Below, piece by piece: positions 7,232-15,859 of a DNA stretch of 64,000 bases; position 1 is the first letter of the stretch, and every line of letters starts with the position of its first letter. A model generated the notes under the pieces. The model did no database searches. It saw only the letters and a list, made by a program, of their open reading frames with translations, and had not been told where the DNA came from. A program made the position numbers and the translations under genes. Source of the stretch: CAMDPA01 sp963825625 (GTDB lineage: Bacteria; Pseudomonadota; Alphaproteobacteria; Rhizobiales; Hyphomicrobiaceae). Where the stretch lies: NCBI GenBank assembly GCA_963825625.1, contig CAWGUF010000016.1, positions 124,001 to 188,000 of the forward strand, written 5' to 3'.

Positions 7232-8758
7232 ATGAGCAAAGACGGCAAGGCCGAGCAGCCCGACCGCAAGCCCTACCAGTCCGAGATCTTCAAGGACGGT
7301 CCACGCGCTTCCGGTACTTTTTCAGACACCATCGGCGCGGAGCAGGGCCTGGAACTGTTCGGGAGCGGGGAGGTGCACAAGCGCCGGTCGCGGCCGACAG
7401 CGACGATCCATGAACCCGCCCGCGACATCCCTGTATTTGCGGAGACCGACGTTCTGGTCGTCGGTGGCGGTCCGGCCGGCACTGCGGCTGCGGTCAGCGC
7501 GGCCCGGCTGGGTGCCGACGTGATGCTCGTGGAGCGTTACAACCACCTGGGCGGGCTTTCCACCGGCGGGCTCGTCATCTGGATCGACCGCATGTCGGAC
7601 TGGCAGGGGCGCCACATCATCCGCGGCTTCGCCAGCGAGGTGATGGATCGATTGCCGAAAGATGCAATCCAGGGGCCGCCGCGTGCCGACTGGGGTTCGA
7701 AGGATTTGGCAACTGCCGCCTATTGGGCGCAGCGTACGGCTGCGTTTCATTCCATCGTGACGCATTCGCCCACGATCGATCCGGAGGCGCTGAAGACGCT
7801 GTCGATGCAATTGGCGGCGGAAAACAAGGTCCGCCTGCTGCTGCACGCCTGGGTCGCGGCGCCGATAGTGGAAGGCAACACCGTCAAAGGTGCGATCTTC
7901 GAAAGCAAGGAAGGCAGGATGGCGATCCGCGCCAAGGTGGTCGTCGACACCACCGGTGATGCGGACCTTATTGCGCGGGCCGAGGCGCCACTCGATTCCG
8001 ATATCGACGAGGGCGACATTCATCACTGCATCAATACGGCATTTCTGGTCGGCGGCGTCAACATGGAGGCCTGGCTCGCATTCCGGCGCGATGACGAGCA
8101 GGGCTTTGCCGACTTCATGACGCGCGGACGTGAAAGGCTGAAGTTTTTCGAGAAGCCATTCGTATCCTGGCGCAACGACGTCGCGTTGTTCATGGGTCCG
8201 CGCCTGTCGGGGTACAGCGCTGTCGATGTGGAGGACCTGACCACGGTGGAGTTGCGCTCACGCCAGCTCGCCGTCGGTCATGTGGAGGTCTACCGTCAGT
8301 ATGCGCCTGGGTTTCAGAATGCCTTCCTGATGCTCGGTGCTCCGCAGATCGGCGTGCGCCACAGTCGCCGGCTGTCGGGTCAGGCTCAGGTCGTGCGCTC
8401 GGACTGGGGCTCGGGTAAGGTGTGGCCGGATGAAATCGGGGTGTCGACTTCGCTGTCGCCGAAGTTTCCCAACATCTCCGTGCCTTATGGTGCGCTTGTG
8501 CCGCGGGGCCTCGACGGGATCCTGGGTGCGGGCCGGCATGTTTCGTGCGACGCGAGCTCGCACACCTTCCTGCGCGAGATCCCGCAATGCTGGTTGACGG
8601 GACAGGCGGCCGGCATCGCTGCGGCTCTGTCGGCGGCGAGCGGTCGCGGCCCGGGCGCGGTCGACATCGCGAGGCTGCAGAACGAATTGCTCGGCCAAGG
8701 TGCCTATCTGTCGCCCGAGGCCGAGGCCAAGGCGCGGGGTATCAAAGCGGCGGAATGA
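7232..8758 (+). CDS. FAD-dependent oxidoreductase (FAD_oxidored family)
   Basis: The product has 508 residues, starting at ATG 7232 after GAGGAG. After about 70 poorly conserved residues comes a dinucleotide-binding motif, TDVLVVGGGPAGTAAAVSAA (GGGPAG at 78-83), then ERYNHLGGLSTGG and the later FAD contact VVVDTTGDADLIA. This is the flavoprotein family that often oxidises an unknown small organic substrate and is found in catabolic loci. It is the first gene of a co-directional set with a VOC protein, a deacetylase-fold hydrolase, an amidase and an EamA transporter. The reaction cannot be stated from sequence, but the context suggests breakdown of an imported nitrogen-containing compound. Confidence 0.8.
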   Translation: MSKDGKAEQPDRKPYQSEIFKDGPRASGTFSDTIGAEQGLELFGSGEVHKRRSRPTATIHEPARDIPVFAETDVLVVGGGPAGTAAAVSAARLGADVMLVERYNHLGGLSTGGLVIWIDRMSDWQGRHIIRGFASEVMDRLPKDAIQGPPRADWGSKDLATAAYWAQRTAAFHSIVTHSPTIDPEALKTLSMQLAAENKVRLLLHAWVAAPIVEGNTVKGAIFESKEGRMAIRAKVVVDTTGDADLIARAEAPLDSDIDEGDIHHCINTAFLVGGVNMEAWLAFRRDDEQGFADFMTRGRERLKFFEKPFVSWRNDVALFMGPRLSGYSAVDVEDLTTVELRSRQLAVGHVEVYRQYAPGFQNAFLMLGAPQIGVRHSRRLSGQAQVVRSDWGSGKVWPDEIGVSTSLSPKFPNISVPYGALVPRGLDGILGAGRHVSCDASSHTFLREIPQCWLTGQAAGIAAALSAASGRGPGAVDIARLQNELLGQGAYLSPEAEAKARGIKAAE

Positions 8759-8801
8759 CCGATACTGCGAAACTGATCTGGTTCTCCCGAGGGAGCTGCT
8801 G

Positions 8802-9275
8802 ATGACACCTCTGCAACTGGCCCATGTCGGCATTCATGTTCCAGATCTCGACGAGGAGATCGCGTTCCTCAAGCTGCTTGGCGCGGAAGTCACCAGCATC
8901 GACCGGCTGCCTCGCGGACGGATTGCCTTTGTCAGTCTGGACGGTGTCGCGCACCACTCTTTTGCGGTGTTCGAGGATGGCGGCCGGCTGCCGGCCGGGG
9001 ATTCGCAGAAGGAGAAACTGGGGCTGGATCACATCTCGATGGCCGCCGACAGTCGTGCCTCTGTGGACAAATGGAAGGCGAAGCTCGTGGCCAACGGCAT
9101 CCAGGTCAAGGGGCCGCAGATCCAGGGACCAGAGGGCGGCGGGCTCGAAGGCGGCTCGTCGAGCTACACCATCTTCTTTCATGATCCCAACGGCATCTGC
9201 TTTGAGATCTTCGCGGAGGCCGACACGGTGGATGTCTTCCGCACACGTCGTGAGGCCGCAGGGGCGGCGGAATGA
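8802..9275 (+). CDS. VOC-superfamily metalloprotein (glyoxalase/methylmalonyl-CoA epimerase-like)
   Basis: The 157-residue protein starts at ATG 8802 after GAGGGAG. It consists of two beta-alpha-beta-beta-beta modules. Metal ligands are suggested by LAHVGIHVPD (H near residue 7), LDHISMA and the C-terminal FHDPNGICFEIFAE (Glu). The family includes glyoxalase I, methylmalonyl-CoA epimerase and ring-cleaving dioxygenases, all binding a divalent metal. It follows the FAD oxidoreductase by 43 bases and is probably cotranscribed. It may handle the oxidised product, but the substrate is not identifiable. Confidence 0.8.
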   Translation: MTPLQLAHVGIHVPDLDEEIAFLKLLGAEVTSIDRLPRGRIAFVSLDGVAHHSFAVFEDGGRLPAGDSQKEKLGLDHISMAADSRASVDKWKAKLVANGIQVKGPQIQGPEGGGLEGGSSSYTIFFHDPNGICFEIFAEADTVDVFRTRREAAGAAE

Positions 9276-9482
9276 TTCGAACGTGCAGGGCAGCCGTTGT
9301 GGCGGCGGATGCCGAACCGCATGATTTGCAGAAGGGACCGCAACTTCACCGTCCCCGCGCGCCTCCTCTATCGGCCAGCCCCGATCTGGATTGACTGCGA
9401 CCGGCGTTGGAGCGCGGTTGACTTGTCCGCATTGCGCCGACACGCTGGCAGGCAATGAAACGCCAGCTGCTCTGGAGCTGCC

Positions 9483-10364
9483 ATGCACCCGCGCGAACGC
9501 CTTGCCTATTCTGCCCTCGACGACCGGCCGCCGCTGCACCTTCCCGATGGTCTGCGTCTCATCGTGTGGCCGCTGCTGGCGCTGGAGGAATGGGATATGG
9601 GACGGGCCATGGCTCGCATGGTCATTACGCCGCCGCAGGGGCAGCCGATGATCCCCGACCATCCCAACTGGTCCTGGCACGAATACGGGATGCGGGTCGG
9701 GTTCTGGCGCATGAAGCGCATGTTCGATCAGCTGCGGATCTCTCCCACCGTCACGCTCAATGCGCGCGTTTGCGAGACATACCCGCGGGTCGCCCAGGCT
9801 TGCGCTGATGCGGGGTGGGAGCTCAACGCGCACGGTTATGATCAGGTCCCGATGCATAAGCTCGACGACCAGAAAGCCGTTATCGACAAATCCGTCGAGA
9901 TCATTACGAGGTTCTGGGGACGTCGGCCCCGCGGCTGGTTCGGGCCGGGCCTGACGCAGACGTTCGATACACTCGATCACTTGTCAGCGGCAGGAATCGA
10001 GTACATCGGCGACTGGGTGCTGGATGATGAGCCTGTTACATTGAGGACGACACACAAGCCGGTCGTCGCTCTGCCCTATAATTTCGAGCTGCACGACATC
10101 GTCATGATGGCGCTGCAAAGTCATCCATCCGGCGAATGGGGCAATCGCATCATGGACCACTTCGATTGCCTCTATGAGGAAAGTGCGGAGCGGCCCAAGG
10201 TCATGTCGATCGCCATGCACCCTTATCTATCGGGCCAGCCGCACCGGATCGGCCACGTTCAACGCGCGTTCGAGAGGCTGCTGGCGAAACCTGGGGTCGC
10301 AGCCTGGGACGGTGCGCGGATTCTCGACTGGTATCTGGCGCAAACTAAAGGAAGCCAAGCGTGA
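9483..10364 (+). CDS. Polysaccharide-deacetylase-fold hydrolase (allantoinase PuuE-like branch)
   Basis: The 293-residue cytosolic protein starts at ATG 9483 (GGAG upstream). It has NodB-type beta/alpha barrel features: WSWHEYGMRVGFWRMK, WELNAHGYDQVPMH, GWFGPGLTQTFDTLDHL and SIAMHPYLSGQPHR near the C-terminus. This arrangement resembles the PuuE/allantoinase-like branch rather than chitin deacetylases; it has no signal peptide. Family members hydrolyse cyclic amides or N-acyl groups. It overlaps the downstream amidase by 4 bases, which indicates translational coupling and a shared pathway of C-N bond cleavage. Confidence 0.78.
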   Translation: MHPRERLAYSALDDRPPLHLPDGLRLIVWPLLALEEWDMGRAMARMVITPPQGQPMIPDHPNWSWHEYGMRVGFWRMKRMFDQLRISPTVTLNARVCETYPRVAQACADAGWELNAHGYDQVPMHKLDDQKAVIDKSVEIITRFWGRRPRGWFGPGLTQTFDTLDHLSAAGIEYIGDWVLDDEPVTLRTTHKPVVALPYNFELHDIVMMALQSHPSGEWGNRIMDHFDCLYEESAERPKVMSIAMHPYLSGQPHRIGHVQRAFERLLAKPGVAAWDGARILDWYLAQTKGSQA

Positions 10365-11548
10365 GTGGATCTTTTTTCGTTCCCCACGATATCGCCGGGC
10401 CGCTGCGAGAGGCAGAGACAGGGGCTCTGGCTGGCCTCACCGCAGTCGTCAAGGACATGTATGACATACGCGGCGAGCGGACAGGCGGCGGCTCTCCGGA
10501 TTGGCTGGCCGGGCAGAAGCCTGCCGTGCGGCATGCTGCTGCGGTGGAGAGGATACTGGCAGCTGGCGCCACGATTGTGGGCAAGACCATCTGCGAGGAG
10601 CTATTCTATTCCATCGTCGGTATCAACGCGCACTACGGCATGCCGGCAAATGTGCGCGCGCAGGGCCGGGTGCCGGGAGGCTCGTCATCGGGTTCGGCTG
10701 CTGCCTGTGGTGCAAGTGTGTGCGATTTCGCGCTGGGCAGCGACACGGCTGGCTCCATCCGTATCCCGGCCTCGTTCAATGGGCTTTACGGGCTCAGGCC
10801 CACGCACGGCCGCATCGATCTCGCTGGGGCGATGGCGATGGCGCCGACGTTCGACACCGGCGGCTGGTTCGCCACTGGGCCCGGCGTTTTCGCCAAGGTC
10901 GGGGAGGTGCTGCTTGATACGGCAACACTAAGTGCCGAGCCGAACCGGCTGCTGATTGCCACCGACATGTTCGCGGCCGCTGACGACGGCGTGGCAAGCT
11001 TGTGCCGGCAGGTGCTGGCTCGCGCCGCCTCCGTTCTTCCGTTGGCAGAGGAAGTCGCAATCAGTCCGGATGCGTATAGCCAGTGGAGCGATGCCTTCCG
11101 GCTGGTTCAAGGCTACGAGGTTTGGCAGACTTTCGGCGCGTTCGTCGAGCGGGCGCGGCCAAACGTCGGTCCGGGCATCAAGGAGCGGGTTGCGTTCGCC
11201 GCATCCGTCAGCGCGGACCAGGCGTCGTCGGCTCGTGTCGCCGTCGATGAGGCGCGTGCCGCCATTCGTGCGCGCATTGTGCCGGGTACGCTGGTTGCGC
11301 TGCCGACGTCGCCGTCGATTGCGCCAAAGGTTGAAGCCGACGGACCGGAGATGGAAACGCTGCGTGCTCGAATTATGCGGTTGACGGGCATCGCGGGGCT
11401 CGGTGGACTGCCACAAGTGACTGTCCCAGCGGGGACCGTTTCCGGCTGCCCGGTCGGGTTGTCGATCATTGCCTGGCCCGGTGGAGACGAGGCTCTGCTG
11501 GCGCTCGCGGCTCGGCTGGCGAGGCATTGCGGTGTCGTTGTGCCGTAG
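10361..11548 (+). CDS. Amidase (amidase signature family)
   Basis: The 395-residue protein starts at GTG 10361, overlapping the stop of the deacetylase-fold gene. The Ser-cisSer-Lys triad is visible: Lys31 in AVVKDMYD, the cis-Ser in VPGGSSSGSAAA (about 109), and nucleophile Ser132 in GSDTAGSIRIP. It hydrolyses a carboxamide to acid plus ammonia in the cytosol. The N-terminal region is shorter than in GatA-type amidases (which are about 480), as in AtzF- and mandelamide-type enzymes. With the upstream flavoprotein, VOC protein and deacetylase-fold enzyme, it suggests stepwise degradation of a heterocyclic or amidated compound. Confidence 0.88.
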   Translation: MSGSFFVPHDIAGPLREAETGALAGLTAVVKDMYDIRGERTGGGSPDWLAGQKPAVRHAAAVERILAAGATIVGKTICEELFYSIVGINAHYGMPANVRAQGRVPGGSSSGSAAACGASVCDFALGSDTAGSIRIPASFNGLYGLRPTHGRIDLAGAMAMAPTFDTGGWFATGPGVFAKVGEVLLDTATLSAEPNRLLIATDMFAAADDGVASLCRQVLARAASVLPLAEEVAISPDAYSQWSDAFRLVQGYEVWQTFGAFVERARPNVGPGIKERVAFAASVSADQASSARVAVDEARAAIRARIVPGTLVALPTSPSIAPKVEADGPEMETLRARIMRLTGIAGLGGLPQVTVPAGTVSGCPVGLSIIAWPGGDEALLALAARLARHCGVVVP

Positions 11549-11604
11549 CCGGAACAGTGCCAGGAAATCGTCTCTTTTTCAGATCAAGGTCCGGCGACGT
11601 GACA

Positions 11605-12501
11605 ATGACCGGGGCAGCAGCCCCTCCAAAAGACAATGCCGCCGGCGTGCTCGCCATGCTGATCAGTTGCGGCTTCTTCGTGCTGGGAGATGCCTGCATC
11701 AAGGCGCTGGGCAAGACGCTGCCGCTGGGGGAGATTTTGCTGCTTCGCGGCTGTGTTTCGGCACCCATCGTCATTCTCATGGCTTATCGCGCGGGTGTGC
11801 TTCCGGGGTTGCCGTTGGCATTGCGCAATCCGCTGGCGGTCTGGCGGACTGGGCTCGAGGTCGTGCTTGTGATGCTGTTCCTGCTGGCCATCATCAACAT
11901 GTCGTATGCGGACGCGGTTGGCATCCAGCAGTCCGTTCCGCTGGTGGCAATGGCGGGTGCGGCGCTGTTTCTGAGGGAGGAGGTCGGATGGCGGCGCTGG
12001 CTTGCTGCCATTATCGGTTTCATCGGCGTCATTATCATCGTGAAGCCTGGTGCAAGTGCCCTCAATTGGCCGGCGTTTGCAGTCCTCGGCAGCGTCTTTG
12101 CCACGGCTGCCCGCGATCTGGTTACCCGACGGCTGACCACGGGCGTACCTTCCCTTCTGCTGACAACGATGTCGGTGGTGTCTGTCGGATTGTCGGGGCT
12201 ATTGCTTCTGCCGTTCGAGACATGGAAAGTACCGGACATGCGGGAGTGCGTACTCATTGTCGGGGCTGCGCTGAATGCGATTGGTGGCTTCTATTTCATG
12301 ATTGAAGCGCTTCGGCGAGGCGATGTCGCGGCCGTTGTGCCGTTCCGCTACTCACTGGTGCCGCTCGGTGCCGTCATGGCTTGGATCCTGTTCAGCGAAT
12401 GGCCTGACCCGACATCGATTGTCGGCATCACGGTCGTGCTGGCGGCTGGGCTCTATGCGATGCAGCGGGAGCGGCAGACAGCTTGGGCGGGTCGGAAATA
12501 G
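11605..12501 (+). CDS. EamA/DMT-family membrane transporter
   Basis: The 298-residue protein has ten predicted helices arranged as two EamA repeats. The first contains GDACIKALGKTLPLGEILLLRG and REEVGWRRWLAAIIGFIGVI; the second ends with SEWPDPTSIVGITVVLAAGL. The start is ATG 11605; an in-frame GTG 6 bases earlier is equally possible, and neither has a strong ribosome site. These drug/metabolite transporters export or exchange amino acids, nucleobases or other metabolites. It is the last gene of the 7.2-12.5 kb cluster, 56 bases after the amidase, and may move substrate or product. Confidence 0.85.
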   Translation: MTGAAAPPKDNAAGVLAMLISCGFFVLGDACIKALGKTLPLGEILLLRGCVSAPIVILMAYRAGVLPGLPLALRNPLAVWRTGLEVVLVMLFLLAIINMSYADAVGIQQSVPLVAMAGAALFLREEVGWRRWLAAIIGFIGVIIIVKPGASALNWPAFAVLGSVFATAARDLVTRRLTTGVPSLLLTTMSVVSVGLSGLLLLPFETWKVPDMRECVLIVGAALNAIGGFYFMIEALRRGDVAAVVPFRYSLVPLGAVMAWILFSEWPDPTSIVGITVVLAAGLYAMQRERQTAWAGRK

Positions 12502-12558
12502 GGATCAAGCCGTGGTGCGCGTGTATTTGATTGCTGTCCCTGAGTGAGGGAGGCCCCT

Positions 12559-13728
12559 ATGGCTTCAACATTTCGTCTGCTGCGCGACTCCGGGCTGGTG
12601 CGCCGGCAATTAGTGGTTTTTGCTCTGCTCACGGCCGCCTTCAACGGCATCGTGACTGCCAGCGTCGGGGCCTGGCTTGCGCAGACGTATTCAAGCCATC
12701 AGAGCCGTCGCCAATCGGTGCAGAACATTGCTGATCTCATCTATGAGCGCCGGACGCGGGCGGGGATGGTGGTATCGTCGTTGAGACGTGGCGCCGACGC
12801 CGACGAGCTGCGCTACCGCAAGCGCGCCTACGATGAGGCGTTCGTGGAGTGGAACAAGAAGATCCAGAACAATGTGCTGCAAATCCGCGAGGTCATGGGC
12901 GCAGTCGAAACCACGAAGTTCGAGACGTTGATGCAGGATCAGCTGGTGCCGGCAATGATCACGATGGATATCTGCGTCACCAAGGCATATGACCTCAAGC
13001 TCGCGGGGCAGGATCCGTTGGCCTTCATCAAGGGTTGCAGATATGCCGAGCTCAATCAATTCACGCTGGATTGCGCTGCCGGCTTCACCGACGAGCTTTA
13101 TCGCGTGACACGACTGACGTTCCTGCCGCTTCTGGATTGGAACAGGCGGGAGTTGGAAGCCGCACGCAAGCGCGCCACTGAGGCCTGCACACGACCTGCG
13201 ATCCTTCTCGCGCCTGTTCCGCCTCCGCCCAAGCCGGCAGCAGCCAATGCGCCGGCCGCAAGCGCTGGTCAGCAGGGGCAGACGCCTGCGGAACTCTTCA
13301 TCCGTCACGCAGAAATAATGGCTCGCACCTCGTCGCGTACGGCCTCCAGCGAGGCCGGCTTGGCTAGGCATTTCACGCCTGCTGCAAACAGGTTGCTGGC
13401 ACGGTCGAGCCCGCCAGCGTACCCGGACATCAGCAATATTCTGAGGCCGGGCTTGGCGTTCAGCGCGTTTGTCGCCAGCGTAATGCCATCCATGCCCGGC
13501 ATTTCCACATCCGAGACAAGCAAGTCCACGGCTGAAGGCTCTGCCATCAGCTGGGCGAGTGCGGATTGCCCGTCCTCGAACTCGATCACGTCGTGGCCGT
13601 CGCTTCTGAGTGCGCGAGCGAGCAGTGTCCGCGCAGATGTATCGTCCTCTGCCAGCAGAATGCGTGCCATCCGATCCCCCGGTGATTCGCGCAATTCAAC
13701 TGCGCCCAAGTCTAGCAGATATTCGTGA
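12559..13728 (+). CDS. Membrane-anchored protein of unknown function, C-terminal part antisense to the next gene
   Basis: The start at ATG 12559 has AGGGAGG at good spacing. Residues 1-45 include one transmembrane helix (RRQLVVFALLTAAFNGIVTASVG). The following ~200 residues are alpha-helical and charged, with several cysteines (DICVTKAYD, IKGCRYAELNQ, TLDCAAGF) and then a proline-rich PVPPPPKP linker. I do not recognise the family. From about 13305 the frame runs through the antisense of a well-defined response regulator, and that stretch is Ser/Ala-rich and looks non-native. A +1 frame shift just upstream would give a stop near 13318, so the natural C-terminus is probably close to residue 250. 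Confidence 0.6.
   Translation: MASTFRLLRDSGLVRRQLVVFALLTAAFNGIVTASVGAWLAQTYSSHQSRRQSVQNIADLIYERRTRAGMVVSSLRRGADADELRYRKRAYDEAFVEWNKKIQNNVLQIREVMGAVETTKFETLMQDQLVPAMITMDICVTKAYDLKLAGQDPLAFIKGCRYAELNQFTLDCAAGFTDELYRVTRLTFLPLLDWNRRELEAARKRATEACTRPAILLAPVPPPPKPAAANAPAASAGQQGQTPAELFIRHAEIMARTSSRTASSEAGLARHFTPAANRLLARSSPPAYPDISNILRPGLAFSAFVASVMPSMPGISTSETSKSTAEGSAISWASADCPSSNSITSWPSLLSARASSVRADVSSSASRMRAIRSPGDSRNSTAPKSSRYS
13305..13670 (-). CDS. Single-domain response regulator, CpdR-like
   Basis: The 121-residue protein is one receiver domain with no output domain. The start at 13670 has GGGGGA upstream. It opens MARILLAEDD, as in Caulobacter CpdR, with the acidic pocket at Glu8-Asp9-Asp10, the phosphoacceptor Asp54 in LLVSDVEMPGMDG, Ser in LLMSGYAGG and Lys in KCLAKPASL. 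CpdR-type proteins switch ClpXP-dependent proteolysis in the alphaproteobacterial cell cycle through phosphorylation by the CckA-ChpT relay. The similarity is strongest at the N-terminus and the K-P segment; a generic CheY-like role remains possible. It is convergent with and overlapped by the unknown membrane protein gene. Confidence 0.88.
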   Translation of the reverse strand: MARILLAEDDTSARTLLARALRSDGHDVIEFEDGQSALAQLMAEPSAVDLLVSDVEMPGMDGITLATNALNAKPGLRILLMSGYAGGLDRASNLFAAGVKCLAKPASLEAVRDEVRAIISA

Positions 13729-13885
13729 CAAGTTGGCCCTTCGTTTTCGCTGTTTGCACCAGCACGGCGCTTCGTCCAAGTGTTGGTTCGCTGCCGGAGA
13801 CGAGCTTTGGCACGCGGGCCAAATCGTCTATTGAGGTGCATGGCAGTAGAGCAGGGCCGGTTGCATAACGTCGAGGGGTGGGGCG

Positions 13886-14599
13886 ATGAACTGGAATGCG
13901 CAGTTGTTTTCCTACTGCGAGCGCGGACTGGACCCGGGGTTCTGGGCAGAGCCGCTCAACGCGGCCTCCAATGCCGCGTTCTTCATCGCGGCCGGCGTGG
14001 CAATCTGGCAGTGGGCTTCGATCAGGACGCCTGACCGTCCGGCGTGGGGCGAGCTGGCGCTGGCGATGCTGGTTGTCGTGATCGGTATCGGAAGCTTCCT
14101 GTTCCATACCTACGCCACGAAATGGGCGGTGCTGGCCGACGTCATGCCGATCACGGTGTTCATGATCGCCTACCTGGGCTACGCGTTGCGCCGCTTCGTC
14201 GGAATTGGCTGGGTGCTGACGATCGTTGCGCTGGTGGCGTTTTTCGGTGCCCTCAACGCAGCCGAGATGGTGAAATGCGGCGGCCGGCCGTGTCTCAACG
14301 GTTCGCTGGGCTATATGCCGGCGCTGGCTGTTCTTGCAGCAATCGGGGCATGGCTTGTTGTTCGCGGGCATCCGGCCGGCCCCATACTGGTCGCGGGCGC
14401 GGTGCTGTTTGCGGTCTCGCTTGCGTTGCGCACGATCGACCGTCCATTCTGTCCGAACACGGCATTCTTCAGCCGCCGCGTGTTGGGGACGCATTTCCTC
14501 TGGCATATCCTCAATGCCGCCTTGCTCTTCCTGCTGCTGCGCGCGGCGCTGCGTCATGGCGGATCGCGCATGAAAAAGGGGTCAGAGCGGACGGCCTGA
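13886..14599 (+). CDS. Ceramidase-like membrane hydrolase (CREST superfamily)
   Basis: The 237-residue protein has seven predicted helices. It opens with FSYCERGLDPGFWAEPLNAASNA, a signature of the alkaline ceramidase family. The metal-site residues of the CREST superfamily are visible: Ser and His in GIGSFLFHTYATKW, Asp in VLADVMPI, and two His in THFLWHILNAALL. Eukaryotic relatives hydrolyse ceramide with a membrane-embedded zinc. Bacterial members are little studied and may act on another amide or lipid. It is a monocistronic gene, and its stop codon lies inside a GGGGTCAG/CTGACCCC hairpin. Confidence 0.85.
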   Translation: MNWNAQLFSYCERGLDPGFWAEPLNAASNAAFFIAAGVAIWQWASIRTPDRPAWGELALAMLVVVIGIGSFLFHTYATKWAVLADVMPITVFMIAYLGYALRRFVGIGWVLTIVALVAFFGALNAAEMVKCGGRPCLNGSLGYMPALAVLAAIGAWLVVRGHPAGPILVAGAVLFAVSLALRTIDRPFCPNTAFFSRRVLGTHFLWHILNAALLFLLLRAALRHGGSRMKKGSERTA

Positions 14600-14603
14600 C
14601 CCC
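14578..14603 (+). terminator. GGGGTCAG/CTGACCCC hairpin over the ceramidase-like gene's stop
   Basis: An 8-base-pair perfect stem (14578-14585 with 14596-14603) has a 10-base loop and includes the TGA stop at 14597-14599. The same stem sequence recurs after ahcY at 43898-43922. No T run follows, so it could be an mRNA-stabilising or weak termination structure. Confidence 0.45.
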
Positions 14604-14693
14604 ACGAAGCATTTGTATGACGCAGAAGAGGTTGGATGGAGAATCCCGCTCTCATCTGCGTCCCGGCTGAAGGCAGGAATTCAAACCGCCAGA

Positions 14694-15723
14694 TCAGCTT
14701 TGCGGCGCGATCTTCATGATCCGCTCGGCGTTCTTGTGGCAGACGGCCTCCATGTCCGCCTTCGACAGATTGAGGCTTTCCATGATGGCGATCGTGTCCC
14801 TGATATAGCCGGGACCGCGCTCGGGATCGAAGGGGCAGTCGGAGGCGAAAAGGATGTGCTCCTTCGGGTAGAACTCGAAACCGCAAACGGTCGCGGCTCG
14901 TGAGCCGAATACCGCGGTGTCGACATAGAAGTCGTTCTTGAAGTAGTCGAGCGGGCGCTTCTTCATGTTGTTGAGCAGCGTCACATAGTCCTCGTCGGAT
15001 GTGCGCTTGCCGAGCTGATCCCAGCCCGGGCCAACGCGGCCTTCGAAGAACGGCACCATGGCACCCAGATGGTGCGCCACGACCTTCATGTTCGGCAGCT
15101 TGTCCATAATGCCGGAGAACACGAGGCGGGCCATGGCCGCTGAGGTCTCGTAGGGCCAGCCGAAGGTCCACCAGATCTCGTATTTCGATTTCTTCTCGTT
15201 CTTGTAGTCGGCGAGATCGAAGGCGCCGCGGGAGGGGTGCAGGAAGATCGGGCAGTCGAGCTTGGCGGTGGCTTCGAGCACGGGGAAGTATTTCGGCTCG
15301 TCGAGCGGATCGCCATTGATGTTGGAGTGAAGTTGCACGCCATTGGCGCCCATCTTGACAGCCCGCTCCAGCTCCTTGGCGGCGTTGTCCGAATTCATCG
15401 GCAGTGCGGCCTGCCAGCCGGTGAAGTAGTCGGGGTGCTTGGCGACACAGATCGGCCAAGCCATCGTTGGCCATCTTGGCAAGGTCCTCTACAACCTTCG
15501 GCTCGCCCAATGCCTCCAGAGGCGGCATGCCCAGCGACAGCACCTGGGTGTAGTTGTGCTTTGTGCGGAACATATCGCATACGCGCTTGCGCTCGTCGAG
15601 ATCGTAGATCGCGGGCACGCCGCGCATGCGTTTGCCGATGTCCTTGGCGGCCCCGTCCATCGTCTCCAGTTTGTCCCAGAGGTTTTTCGGAAAGAAATGG
15701 CAGAAGGCGTCGATGTAGCGCAT
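14694..15723 (-). CDS. Amidohydrolase 2-family hydrolase/decarboxylase, one frameshift
   Basis: The start at ATG 15723 has GAGGA upstream. The N-terminal frame reads MRYIDAFCHFFP and runs to DLAKMANDGLADLC; near 15445-15452 it must shift to the frame that continues AKHPDYFTGWQAALPMN and ends KIAPQS. The joined product has about 340 residues, the normal length. Features are the metal-binding DAFCHF (in place of D-x-H-x-H), HPSRGAF, VAHHLGAMVPFF and the catalytic Asp in LFASDCPFDPERG. This is the ACMSD/gamma-resorcylate decarboxylase branch, acting on aromatic or unsaturated acids. The single indel may be a sequence error or a true lesion. Confidence 0.75.
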
Positions 15724-15859
15724 GGGAGCATCCTCTTCGATCTTGGTGATGGCTGGCCGTCGCTGACCCTGGGCCTGGGCGGCTTGCGTGCTGCCTCTTT
15801 TGGAGCCGGCAATCACGGGCGTCAAGGCACAGGCTGGGGGGCACAGGCTGGGTAGGGGG

